From Marinifilum sp. N1E240 (GTDB lineage: Bacteria > Bacteroidota > Bacteroidia > Bacteroidales > Marinifilaceae): 64,000 nucleotides of DNA. The position numbers were made by a program, and so were the translations under genes. The stretch spans positions 248,001 to 312,000 of the forward strand of contig NZ_WHKF01000004.1 of assembly GCF_009295825.1 (NCBI RefSeq), read 5' to 3'. The notes under the pieces are model-generated. The model did not search any database, was not told where the DNA came from, and saw nothing but the letters and a program-made list of their open reading frames with translations. Below, piece by piece: positions 7,438-16,159 of the stretch. The stretch's first letter is position 1. Each line of letters opens with the position of its first letter.

Positions 7438-10326
7438 ATGTCATACTTTATAGAAAATAAATCATCTTTTCAACTAGAACCCACAAATAATACTGGTTTG
7501 AGAAAGTGTCAATTGGGAGCGATATGGGCATTGAAAAGTCATTTTACAACATCTTCAAACAGTATCGCTTCTTTAATTAGTATGCCGACAGGATCAGGTA
7601 AAACAGCGTTAATGATGGCAACCTGTTTTGAACTGAATTTGAAGAAAGTTTTAATCGTCGTACCATCTAAAATATTAAGAGGACAAATAAGTGATCAATT
7701 TAGGTCATTAAAGGTGCTTAAAGATGCGGGTTGTTTGCAAGATGATGCGCCTGAAGTAAGTGTATTTGAGGTTACAAAGAGACAAAAGACAAGAGAACAA
7801 TGGGTGGAAATATTAAATGAACATGATATAATAGTTGCTCACCCCAACAGTATATCTCCTTACTTTAAGGATATTGAACCTGTTCCAATTGATCTGATTG
7901 ATGCTGTTTTAGTTGATGAGGCACATCATGAACCAGCTTCTTCATGGCGAAAGATAAATGAGTTCTATGCGGAATTGAAAAGAGTTTTTTTTACGGCAAC
8001 TCCTTTTAGACGTGATAGGAAAAGGATGAAAGCTAAACTGACGTATCATTATTCAATTGAGAAAGCACTTGAAGATGACATAATAAGAGAAGTTGGTTTT
8101 ATCAAAGAAAAGGCAGGGATTCAAGATACAGAAAATGCAATAATTAGTTCTGCAATTGAGGCATTTCAAGAAGAACGACAGCAAAATGAGGATGCTTCAA
8201 TTTTAATAAGAACTGACACAATTGATGATTCCGTACGTTTAGCTGAAATGTATAATGATAAAGGATTAAATGTCGACTATATACATTCAAAACGTTCTGC
8301 AAATGTTAACTCACTATTAATAGACAAAGTCAGAAAGAATGAATTGGATGGATTAGTATGTGTTGGAATTGCAAGTGAAGGATTAGATATTCCAAACTTA
8401 AAGCTTGCTGTTTTACATGCAACCCCCAGATCAATACCTTACACAATTCAGTTTCTAGGTCGCATATCAAGAACGAATAATGACCAAGAAGGGATTGCCA
8501 AACTAATCGCTAATGAGGATGAAGTAAAAGGAGAAGTGTACAAACTTTATAAATCAGATGAAGCATGGAGTAAGCTAATACCCCAATTGATTGATGAGCA
8601 AATGGCTAGAGCTAGACACTATAAATCGAGTCAAGCTAAAGAAGAGGATTTTCAAATGCCTGAGTTAAATGTATTTTTCAGTGCACTAGTATATGAAACT
8701 CCTGATGATTTCTCCTTTGAAAATGAAGAGGAAATAAGCTCTAAATCGCCATTTGAAATCCTTAGAATTGAACAGCAGGATGACGATTCTCCCTTGATAA
8801 TAATTACAGCACACGACAAGCCATTAGAGTGGGCAAATGGTGAAATACATATAGAAGATTTATTAGACGTTCATATTTATTACCATCATTCGGCTAACAA
8901 CTTACTTTTTGAACTAACTACGAGCGAAGAAGCACTAGCATCCTTCAAAAAAGAAATTATAAAATCAGAAATAAAAAACTTACCACATAGCAGACTTTAT
9001 AAAACTTTATCACAGTTTAGACAACGTGACTACATTATGGTTGGTCTCAAAAATGCTGTTTCACAAGGGGCTTCACAACCATCATACAAAACAGTAATTG
9101 GTAGTGGTGTTCAAGCTTCTGTCCGTGCGAGTGAAGGTCGTGTTTTTAGCACAGGTCATGCACTCTTAAAAATCGATGAAGATAGAACTTGGGGCATCGC
9201 AACAAAGAAGGGAAGAGTTTGGGCTATGAAAAGGGGAACTGCTGAAGAGTTTAAAAACTGGTGTATATCTCTATCAGATTTAATTCATGCAGGACCTCAA
9301 ATAAGAGTGTTGCCAGGATTATCATTTCTTGCTAAATCCGAGCCAATTAATACAATTAATGAATTACCGATTGCTGTAATTCCAAATGATCTGTTCTTCA
9401 GATCTTATTCAACTATTATTCAAGTTTCTGGTGGTGAACCCAAACGAAATATAATTCCAGAACTAATGCCGCAAACATTGGATGAAGATACTAAAGAATT
9501 GAATTGCACATTAAAAATTGATGACTTTGAATGTAATTTAACAATGAATCTTCAAAGAGAGCCTATGTGGCAGATAATAACTGAAGAAAGTATAAGAGTG
9601 AGGGCTGACAGGAACGAGATAGACATTATTGATAAATCGCTTGAGGATATTTTAAATGAATATTTGTCCTCATTAATTATGCCGAATGGAGAAGTAGTTG
9701 AAGGAGGAAATAAAATTACTCCGAATAGATCAATTGAAAATTTGCCCACTGAAATTTGGAAGATAAAAGATTGGACTGGTTGTAATATACGTGCCGAGAG
9801 ATATGACGAAAATGCTGTTAATAATATCCCAGTTATTAATAAAACTGTAGAATTTATAAGACCTGATTTTGATTCAGGTAGTGATGTTTTAATACTTGAT
9901 GATGGTTCTCATGAAATAGCTGACCTGATTTGGTTTCAAAACGATTTAAAAGTTATTCATTTTATACATTGCAAAGCTTCCCATGGTGACGCGCCTGGTA
10001 GACGAAAAGCAGACGCAGATATTTTGTTTACACAAGCAATGAGAAGTATTCATTGGGTATATTCAGTATCACTAATTGACAGGTTAAATGAGCGAATACA
10101 AGGTAACTCTGAGTTATTATTGACAACTCAAGCAACTTGGGATTCTCTCGCTGATAATTATAGGCTGAACGAATGGAAGTTCAACATTATATTACCGCAA
10201 CCTGGATTTGATATAGCACAAGTTTCAGATCGCGATCGAGAAAATAACAATGTTTATGAATTGGCAATTCCGATGTATGAAAGAATATTAAGTAGCCTTG
10301 CTAGTCTTGAAATATGGGGTTCATAA
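7438..10326 (+). CDS. SF2 DEAD/DEAH-box helicase with possible C-terminal nuclease-like domain
   Basis: 962 residues. Superfamily 2 motifs in order: Walker A MPTGSGKT (residues 49-56), DEAH box VDEAHHE (159-165), motif III FFTATP (about 184-189) and motif VI QFLGRISR (about 338-345). The remaining ~550 residues are not recognised in detail. Near residues 820-850 there is an EIADLIW...FIHCKAS pattern, followed by a conserved-looking AQ/QAMRSIHW segment; it resembles a restriction-endonuclease-like core with a modified ExK motif. The protein is therefore likely to act on DNA, perhaps in phage defence or restriction. It lies in an accessory block between cassette-like inverted elements and is followed by an ATPase gene. 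Helicase call sure; defence role inferred. Confidence 0.85.
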   Translation: MSYFIENKSSFQLEPTNNTGLRKCQLGAIWALKSHFTTSSNSIASLISMPTGSGKTALMMATCFELNLKKVLIVVPSKILRGQISDQFRSLKVLKDAGCLQDDAPEVSVFEVTKRQKTREQWVEILNEHDIIVAHPNSISPYFKDIEPVPIDLIDAVLVDEAHHEPASSWRKINEFYAELKRVFFTATPFRRDRKRMKAKLTYHYSIEKALEDDIIREVGFIKEKAGIQDTENAIISSAIEAFQEERQQNEDASILIRTDTIDDSVRLAEMYNDKGLNVDYIHSKRSANVNSLLIDKVRKNELDGLVCVGIASEGLDIPNLKLAVLHATPRSIPYTIQFLGRISRTNNDQEGIAKLIANEDEVKGEVYKLYKSDEAWSKLIPQLIDEQMARARHYKSSQAKEEDFQMPELNVFFSALVYETPDDFSFENEEEISSKSPFEILRIEQQDDDSPLIIITAHDKPLEWANGEIHIEDLLDVHIYYHHSANNLLFELTTSEEALASFKKEIIKSEIKNLPHSRLYKTLSQFRQRDYIMVGLKNAVSQGASQPSYKTVIGSGVQASVRASEGRVFSTGHALLKIDEDRTWGIATKKGRVWAMKRGTAEEFKNWCISLSDLIHAGPQIRVLPGLSFLAKSEPINTINELPIAVIPNDLFFRSYSTIIQVSGGEPKRNIIPELMPQTLDEDTKELNCTLKIDDFECNLTMNLQREPMWQIITEESIRVRADRNEIDIIDKSLEDILNEYLSSLIMPNGEVVEGGNKITPNRSIENLPTEIWKIKDWTGCNIRAERYDENAVNNIPVINKTVEFIRPDFDSGSDVLILDDGSHEIADLIWFQNDLKVIHFIHCKASHGDAPGRRKADADILFTQAMRSIHWVYSVSLIDRLNERIQGNSELLLTTQATWDSLADNYRLNEWKFNIILPQPGFDIAQVSDRDRENNNVYELAIPMYERILSSLASLEIWGS

Positions 10327-10332
10327 AAGTAC

Positions 10333-10467
10333 TGGCTACAACAATGTGTATAGTGCATAAGGGTTTCAGAGGTTTTCGAGCGGTATTGCCCGCCTCAATT
10401 TTGGGTGGTGACATGATAGGTTTGAAGTCCGGAATCCCTTACGACGCCATACTCTCAACGTTAGCCA
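10333..10467 (+). repeat. attC-like imperfect inverted element downstream of the helicase gene
   Basis: A 135-bp element with inverted ends: TGGCTACAAC at the left, GTTAGCCA at the right. Inner arms ATAAGGG (10357-10363) and CCCTTA (10436-10441) also pair. The reverse complement of the right end aligns with the left end over about 30 bases. The arrangement (gene, then an inverted site ending in GTTAGCC) is like integron gene cassettes, but the core sites do not fit the attC consensus exactly and no integrase is in the window. Confidence 0.5.
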
Positions 10468-10538
10468 CTATATTAATTGAGACATTACACAATTATAGCT
10501 AGAAGAACAGAAATAAGTAACTGAGATAAATCTATATT

Positions 10539-11870
10539 ATGAAAAAGAACTATAAAACTTATAAAGTTTTTACCCCCTCTCAACCGGCAGAATTAACTTT
10601 CGTTGATAGAGACGAGGTCAATAAACAGTTGGTAGATTCTATAATGACACCCGGTAGACAGTTAGTAATCTTTGGATTTAGCGGTTCAGGAAAAACCACT
10701 TTAATAGATAACAAATTGAATCAACTTTATTCTGAAGTTATAGTATCTCAATGCACTATCGGAACAACAATTGACCAATTAAAAATTGAAGCTTTTGATG
10801 CACTGGATAAATACTATGTTACAGAATTGTCCAGTTCAAATAGTTCTGAAATCTCTGCCAGTTTAAAATTAATATATGGAGAAATCAAAGCTGCATCAAG
10901 GATACAAAAAAGTGGTAAATATTCACGTATTGTGCCTTTACAATTGTCAGATAAAAGATTGGCTGAATTTATTGGAGAATCTGATGCTTGTTGGAAAATA
11001 GAAGATTTTCATAAAGTTGGAAAAGAACACAAGCTAAGATTGGCACAAATAATGAAAATTTTCATGGATACCTCCAAGTCTTACGAAAGCACTAAGATAA
11101 TAGCAATTGGTGCTGTTGGAACAGGAAAAGAAATAGTAGAGTATGACAATGAAATGAGCGAAAGAATTTCAGAAATATTCGTCCCACTCATGTCTCCCAA
11201 GGAACTTGAAAAAATTATAATTAAGGGAGAGGAACTTTTGAATGTTCATTTTCCTAAATATTTGAAGAATAAAATTGTTGCTTATTCAAATGGATTAGGA
11301 GCGATATGTCATCAGCTTTGCCTTTCAATGTGTACAAATAACAACATTTACGAAACAGCGGAGGTCAGGCACAAATTTTTAGAAACAGATTTAGATTTGT
11401 CAATAGAGGATTATTTAAAACAAAAATATGCAACTCTGAAATCAACCTATGAAAAAGCTACTAAAACCTCTAAAAAGAGTAAATATGGAACAAAAGAAAT
11501 TTTAAGAGCAATTATCAGATTAAATAAGAATGAGGTTAGTAGTGAAGAAATATTGACAGAGTTGCGTAATGATATAAACGGCTATCCATCAAACACATTG
11601 ACAATATATTTGAGTCAGTTAATAACGAATGAAAGAGATGAGGTTTTACGAATAAACGTTGATTCAAAGAAATATTTTTTCAGCAATCCATTTCAAAAAG
11701 TATACATGGAATTGAAATTTAGCAAAGAGAAACAGACCAAATCAATTGGTTCCGTGCAAGTATCGGCAAATGAACTATACTCATTCATTGCTGCCAGAAA
11801 ACAATTTGAAAGTGATTTTGATGACTATGATGACATATTTCATCATAATTATGACTTATCTGATTTATAA
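10539..11870 (+). CDS. AAA/STAND-like ATPase with C-terminal winged-helix-like part, unknown role
   Basis: 443 residues. Near the N-terminus is FVDRDEVNKQL, the short segment typical of Orc/Cdc6-like and STAND ATPases. The Walker A motif GFSGSGKTT (about residues 46-54) follows, and a plausible Walker B is WKIEDFHKV (about 150-158). Residues about 325-400 (KEILRAIIRLNKNEVSSEEIL...) look like a winged helix. The extreme C-terminus is acidic (DFDDYDDIFHH). No signal peptide. It follows the helicase gene by about 210 bp that hold the cassette-like element, so the pair may be independently mobile or may form a helicase-ATPase defence module. ATPase call secure, function unknown. Confidence 0.7.
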   Translation: MKKNYKTYKVFTPSQPAELTFVDRDEVNKQLVDSIMTPGRQLVIFGFSGSGKTTLIDNKLNQLYSEVIVSQCTIGTTIDQLKIEAFDALDKYYVTELSSSNSSEISASLKLIYGEIKAASRIQKSGKYSRIVPLQLSDKRLAEFIGESDACWKIEDFHKVGKEHKLRLAQIMKIFMDTSKSYESTKIIAIGAVGTGKEIVEYDNEMSERISEIFVPLMSPKELEKIIIKGEELLNVHFPKYLKNKIVAYSNGLGAICHQLCLSMCTNNNIYETAEVRHKFLETDLDLSIEDYLKQKYATLKSTYEKATKTSKKSKYGTKEILRAIIRLNKNEVSSEEILTELRNDINGYPSNTLTIYLSQLITNERDEVLRINVDSKKYFFSNPFQKVYMELKFSKEKQTKSIGSVQVSANELYSFIAARKQFESDFDDYDDIFHHNYDLSDL

Positions 11871-11899
11871 AATTTTGGAACTTATAGTTAAAATACCCC

Positions 11900-11986
11900 C
11901 GCTACCGCACGAGTCCTCTCGTATGGCATTGTGAACAAGAAGTTTCGCTAAGTAATTATAGACTAGTATGAGTCGTAATTATAAAT
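11900..11986 (+). repeat. 87-bp intergenic repeat, copy 1
   Basis: 87 bp, differing from the copy at 12847-12933 at two positions only. Contains the hairpin ACGAG-TCCT-CTCGT and a second inverted repeat TAATTATAGACT...AGTCGTAATTA. In this copy TCGTATGGTAG and GAACGTTAGTGTGGCA follow (to 12033), giving a cassette-like right end. Confidence 0.9.
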
Positions 11987-12047
11987 ATCATCGAACTTTG
12001 TTTCGTATGGTAGCCAGGGAACGTTAGTGTGGCATAAAAAATAAACG

Positions 12048-12824
12048 ATGCGTAAAGTTTTAACATACATTTTGATAGGGTTTTTATTTGTCTCATGCGG
12101 ATATTTGGGAAATAAAGTTGACTTCTTCAAAAAGATTGACTTTACAGAGGAGGCTGACTGGTTATTCGTAAAAACAAATACGGATATAGGTACGTGTAGT
12201 GTTATAATCAACAAGGATATCTTATTAAAACTGCAGGATGATTTAGAAATAAAATCTACAAAAGAATGTGGTGGAACAACTCCTGATAATTGTTTGGAAT
12301 TGTATAAAAATGGAAAGAGAATACGTTCCACTTGTTATTGTAGTTGGATAGCCTTGTCTTATAAATTTGGTAGATTGAAGAACGAATTTATTCCTGCGCA
12401 ATTGAATTTGATAAGTGCAAATTCTATCGAGAAACATGATTTCTTACTTGACAGTTTAAAACAAATAGATAACATTTACCTTTTATACCCTAAAGACACG
12501 ACTATCGAATTTTCTGACCAATTGAAATTTGATATAAAACTGGTTGACGAAGACCAAGACATATTTAAACAAGAAAAACCTATTGAAGAAGAATTCAAAA
12601 GGATTTTTAAGAATGGTAAATACCGGGTAAAAGCAGATTGGCATTCATCAGAGGTAGGATCACCTAGGAAATTGGGTTACCATATTATTGTAGATTGTGA
12701 CAGTACTTTCCTGGAGTATTTTGATAGTTCTAGATTAAAGGAGAGTGATTTATTTCAGGAAATGACGGGTTACAAATACTTGACAAAGGAATTTAGGATA
12801 AGGTATTACGAATGGAATGAATAA
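12048..12824 (+). CDS. putative lipoprotein of unknown function
   Basis: 258 residues with a type II signal peptide: MRKVLTYILIGFLFVSCGY, lipobox FVSC-G with Cys17. No known domain recognised; the mature part has several cysteines (ECGG, DNCLE, TCYCSW) and a charged C-terminal half. The gene sits between the two 87-bp repeats, which suggests it belongs to an exchangeable unit. Membrane-anchored location is inferred from the lipobox. Confidence 0.7.
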   Translation: MRKVLTYILIGFLFVSCGYLGNKVDFFKKIDFTEEADWLFVKTNTDIGTCSVIINKDILLKLQDDLEIKSTKECGGTTPDNCLELYKNGKRIRSTCYCSWIALSYKFGRLKNEFIPAQLNLISANSIEKHDFLLDSLKQIDNIYLLYPKDTTIEFSDQLKFDIKLVDEDQDIFKQEKPIEEEFKRIFKNGKYRVKADWHSSEVGSPRKLGYHIIVDCDSTFLEYFDSSRLKESDLFQEMTGYKYLTKEFRIRYYEWNE

Positions 12825-12846
12825 ATTACCCTCGCTACTGTACCCT

Positions 12847-12933
12847 CGCTACCGCACGAGTCCTCTCGTGTGGTATTGTGAACAAGAAGTTTCGCTAAGT
12901 AATTATAGACTAGTATGAGTCGTAATTATAAAT
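12847..12933 (+). repeat. 87-bp intergenic repeat, copy 2
   Basis: Second copy, same length with no indel, 85 of 87 positions identical by eye. Here the hairpin CACGAG-TCCT-CTCGTG is one base pair longer on the outer side, because the changed base restores pairing. Confidence 0.9.
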
Positions 12934-13152
12934 TTCATAATATGGTAGGAGTTTATTTTGTAAGCATTGTGGTAGTTGAGTGGGTTGACTTACTAGATTA
13001 GAATGTAAAGAAATTTTACTTGACTGTTTGCGTTATTGTCAAGAACATAATAGAGCTTGCGTAATATGCTCAGATAGTCCCAGTATGCTATGGCTGCTAA
13101 TCTATCCTATAAAAATGTAACCACGAGTTGTAAATTAACCTGAAAAATATTA
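12934..13152. other. intergenic sequence after the 87-bp repeat
   Basis: No gene or clear signal seen; TATGGTAG at 12950-12957 echoes the sequence that follows copy 1. Confidence 0.3.
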
Positions 13153-13173
13153 ATGATGAAACACTTAATAAAA

Positions 13174-13863
13174 ATGAAAAGAATAGTACTGGTATTTATA
13201 GCATTAATTTTCTCGGTAAATTTATATTCTCAAACATCCACTGGAATAAAGTACTTTAAGGACATTGAACAATCGCGTGAAGTAAAAGAAAAGAAAGGGG
13301 TATTTATTGAAAGTAGCGAGTGTTTAAATGATAGCATAAAAAGAGTAACATTTAAAGACATTGGTACTGATAGAACCATTTGGATAAAAGTGTATAAGTA
13401 CAATAAACCATTTGGTAATTGGTATTATTATAATGGAAATGGACAGTTAACAAATAGAATATTGTATGGATACGATAAGCCAGAAGGATATTATAGATGC
13501 GATATTGAAGACAGATTACATACAGGAAAATTGGTAGAATTAAATAAAGAAATTCCATTAGTTTTTAAAGATAAACAGATATCAAAACAGTATGAACATG
13601 GTTTTATGCAATGGGTGGCTATAAATGTTGTGTATCCATATGGTGCCAGGGATCGGGATATTCAGGGAGAAGTTGTAGTTGGGTTTACGATTGATAAATT
13701 AGGCACAATTGGTTCAGTTCAAATTGTAAGAGGTGTGCATGAATTACTCGATAAAGAATCTTTAAATGTTGTAAAGCAATTGCCTCAATTTGAACCTGTA
13801 AAACTGAATGAGAAAAATATTGGAGTGTATATTGAGTGTCCAATAAGATTTTCGCTTGAGTAA
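13174..13863 (+). CDS. secreted protein with TonB C-terminal-like domain
   Basis: The frame starts at 13153, but the Met at 13174 (MKRIVLVFIALIFSVNLYSQ) gives a clean signal peptide ending VNLYSQ, so this start was chosen; 13153 or 13156 remain possible. The N-terminal half (KVYKYNKPFGNWYYYNGNGQL) resembles MORN/toxin-antitoxin-type 'YWYEG' repeats of Bacteroidota. The C-terminal ~85 residues (YPYGARDRDIQGEVVVGFTIDKLG) form a TonB C-terminal domain. No N-terminal membrane anchor of classical TonB is present, so it is probably a periplasmic TonB-like protein rather than an energy transducer. Confidence 0.75.
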   Translation: MKRIVLVFIALIFSVNLYSQTSTGIKYFKDIEQSREVKEKKGVFIESSECLNDSIKRVTFKDIGTDRTIWIKVYKYNKPFGNWYYYNGNGQLTNRILYGYDKPEGYYRCDIEDRLHTGKLVELNKEIPLVFKDKQISKQYEHGFMQWVAINVVYPYGARDRDIQGEVVVGFTIDKLGTIGSVQIVRGVHELLDKESLNVVKQLPQFEPVKLNEKNIGVYIECPIRFSLE

Positions 13864-14288
13864 GGAATATTGGTGGCCTTCATTCTTTACCCATGGGTTC
13901 CTTGCCTAAATGGCTCATTCCATTTTATTCACTGACTACTTCCTCTCCTTAAGGAGAGGATTGAGGTGAGGTGTGTTATTCCTTATTCTATTTAGGAAGA
14001 CATGCAGTAGTATGGGATAAATCTACGCTTAGTCATGATTATTAAAGTGAGCTTTTAAGAGCTTGTAAAGCACAATATCTTAATACAGAAAGCCTTCGCT
14101 AATTAGCCGAAGGCTTTTTTTATGAGTTTTATCATGTTTATCATAGTTTATAAGGAGTCTAAATTCAAATTACATGTGTTTTACGGCACTTTATGTTGAG
14201 CGTATCGAAATATTTTTATGGGTTGAATAATTCCAGAGCTCTTTTGTTTACTGCTATTTGGGAGTTGTTGATTTGTTAAGTTAAGTTT
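13864..14288. other. intergenic region with repeat fragment
   Basis: Holds a degenerate fragment of the repeat family (ACCCATGGGTTCC at about 13889, and CTTCCTCTCCTTAAGGAGAGGA at about 13949-13970) and a terminator. No gene seen. Confidence 0.6.
14089..14122 (+). terminator. terminator in the 13.9-14.4 kb gap
   Basis: AAAGCCTTCG / CGAAGGCTTT perfect 10-bp stem, followed by a T run. It lies 225 bp beyond the TonB-like gene. Confidence 0.85.
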
Positions 14289-14296
14289 TATTTTTG
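14268..14296 (+). promoter_or_regulatory. promoter of the hydrogenase operon
   Basis: TTG at 14268-14270, 18-bp spacer, then TATTTTTG at 14289-14296, matching the Bacteroidota TTG...TAnnTTTG pattern; 118 bp before the first gene. Confidence 0.55.
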
Positions 14297-14413
14297 CGCA
14301 TATTGGTAAGCTGCTGTGTTTAAGAGTTTTTTGAATAAATAGAGAAAAATTTCTTTAATTTTTTTATCTTCAGAGTGAAACTCTATTAGTATTAACCCAA
14401 ACACCTAAAGTTT

Positions 14414-14881
14414 ATGGATTTTCAAGAAAAATTAGTGAACGAATTGGTTGCCAAACACGGAACAGAACGCGAGAACTTGCTTCCGATTCTTCAAGGCGTT
14501 ATTGATGAAGAACGTTATTTATCCGAAGAGGCAATATTGAAGATTGCTAAAGAAATGAGTATTCCAGCTGCCGATGTATATGGAACGGCAAGTTTTTATT
14601 CCTTTTTGGATACCGAACCAAGAGGCAAGTATGTAATTCGCGTTTGTAAAACCATTACTTGCGCAATGAAAGGTAAAAATCAGATCATTCAAGCTATTGA
14701 AAGCTACTTGAAGGTAAAAGTTGGTGAAACTACCATCGATAAGAAGTTTACAATCTTACAAACGAACTGTTTGGGATGGTGTCATAAAGCGCCTGCCATG
14801 TTGGTGAACGATGAGGTGTATACTGAGTTGACACCAGAAAGCGTGGTGGATATTCTTCGTGAGTATAGAGAGGAAAATTAA
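14414..14881 (+). CDS. bifurcating [FeFe]-hydrogenase, NuoE-like gamma subunit (HydC/HndA type)
   Basis: 155 residues, thioredoxin-like [2Fe-2S] ferredoxin of the NuoE family. The cluster ligands are visible: C78-x4-C83 (VCKTITC) and C119-x3-C123 (NCLGWC). The N-terminal helical bundle of NuoE is present and the length is normal. In trimeric hydrogenases this subunit passes electrons between the NADH/FMN subunit and the hydrogenase subunit. It is first in a three-gene operon with 42-48 bp gaps, and the gene order (gamma, beta, alpha) is the common HydCBA order. Confidence 0.92.
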   Translation: MDFQEKLVNELVAKHGTERENLLPILQGVIDEERYLSEEAILKIAKEMSIPAADVYGTASFYSFLDTEPRGKYVIRVCKTITCAMKGKNQIIQAIESYLKVKVGETTIDKKFTILQTNCLGWCHKAPAMLVNDEVYTELTPESVVDILREYREEN

Positions 14882-14923
14882 CATTCTAAAAAAGCAAAAC
14901 TAACAATTAAAATACCCTCTGGT

Positions 14924-16111
14924 ATGACAACAACTAAGAAACAGCTTCACAGAATCGATTTGATTTTCAAAAATGAAGAAGATTGTAAAGAGATTCTTAG
15001 AAATGCATTGGCAAGGTCCAATCAGGAAGTAATTAATGAGATGGTGAACTCCGGTCTCAAGGGTAGAGGAGGAGCAGGATTTCCAACTGGTTTAAAATGG
15101 AAATTAACTGCCGAGACAAAGGAGACAGATAAATATGTAATTTGTAATGCCGACGAAGGCGAACCCGGAACATTTAAGGACAGGGAAATCTTAACAAGAG
15201 TTCCTCATAAAGTTTTATCGGGGATGGCTGTTTGTGCTAAGATTATAGGAGCACGAAAAGGCTGCATTTATTTAAGAGGAGAATATAGATTTTTGGTTCC
15301 TAACTTGAAAAAGGAATTGCGAAAATTTCATGATATACTAGACGAGCTAGGTCTGGATTTCCGTGTGGAAATATTTATGGGAAGTGGTGCATACATCTGT
15401 GGTGAAGAGAGTGCACTTTTGGAATCGATGGAAGGAAAACGTGGGGAACCTCGTAACAAGCCTCCTTTCCCAAGTGAGTATGGTTTTAAGGGAAAACCTA
15501 CGGTTGTGAATAATGTGGAAACACTGGCTCACTCCTATACCATATTAAAGTTTGGCGCGAAGAAATTTAGAGATCTTGGAGTGAAAGACTCGAGAGGTTC
15601 AAAAGTATTTTCTGTTTCGGGAGATACGCCAATACCAGGAATTTACGAATTGGAGCTGGGAATGTCGGTTCAGGATTTTGTGGATGATTTTGGTGATGGT
15701 GATACCAAAGCGGTTCAGGTTGGTGGCGCATCAGGATTTTTGGTTCCTAGAAAGCGATTTGGGAAAACATCTATCGGGTACCAGGGAAAACTTACGGGAA
15801 TATCCTTACCTACCGGGGGATCGATGATGATCTTCAACAGTTCTCGTTCCATGTACAATGTATTGAACAATTACCTTGATTTCTTCGAGGAGGAATCATG
15901 CGGACAATGTACGCCTTGCCGTGTTGGTTGTCAGCAACTACTCAAAGGTATTCGCGCCGTTAAGCGTGGCGAAAAACCAGCCTCTTACCTTGACAAATTG
16001 TTAAAGCTTACAGATACAATGAAACTAACTGCCAAGTGTGGATTAGGGCAATCTGTAGCAAATTCATTTTCTTCTATTGTAGAGAATTTCCGTGAGGAGA
16101 TGATTTATTAA
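14924..16111 (+). CDS. bifurcating [FeFe]-hydrogenase, NuoF-like beta subunit (HydB/HndC type)
   Basis: 395 residues, the NADH- and FMN-binding flavoprotein subunit. Visible: the NADH/FMN loop GRGGAGFPTGLKW, the motif CNADEGEPGTFKDR and, in the C-terminal part, the [4Fe-4S] ligands SCGQCTPCRVGC plus AKCGLGQ. It lacks the N-terminal thioredoxin-like domain and the C-terminal two-cluster ferredoxin domain found in many HydB proteins of about 600 residues, so it is the short form. It oxidises or reduces NAD(H) and is the site of flavin-based electron bifurcation or confurcation. Confidence 0.92.
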   Translation: MTTTKKQLHRIDLIFKNEEDCKEILRNALARSNQEVINEMVNSGLKGRGGAGFPTGLKWKLTAETKETDKYVICNADEGEPGTFKDREILTRVPHKVLSGMAVCAKIIGARKGCIYLRGEYRFLVPNLKKELRKFHDILDELGLDFRVEIFMGSGAYICGEESALLESMEGKRGEPRNKPPFPSEYGFKGKPTVVNNVETLAHSYTILKFGAKKFRDLGVKDSRGSKVFSVSGDTPIPGIYELELGMSVQDFVDDFGDGDTKAVQVGGASGFLVPRKRFGKTSIGYQGKLTGISLPTGGSMMIFNSSRSMYNVLNNYLDFFEEESCGQCTPCRVGCQQLLKGIRAVKRGEKPASYLDKLLKLTDTMKLTAKCGLGQSVANSFSSIVENFREEMIY

Positions 16112-16159
16112 ACGGAAGTTATTCCAATAACTATTTAACAATTAAAAAAGAAAATTGAT

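Noticed and set aside
10314-10502. 62-codon open frame after the helicase gene
   Set aside because: Lies inside the inverted cassette-like element; the sequence is explained by structure.
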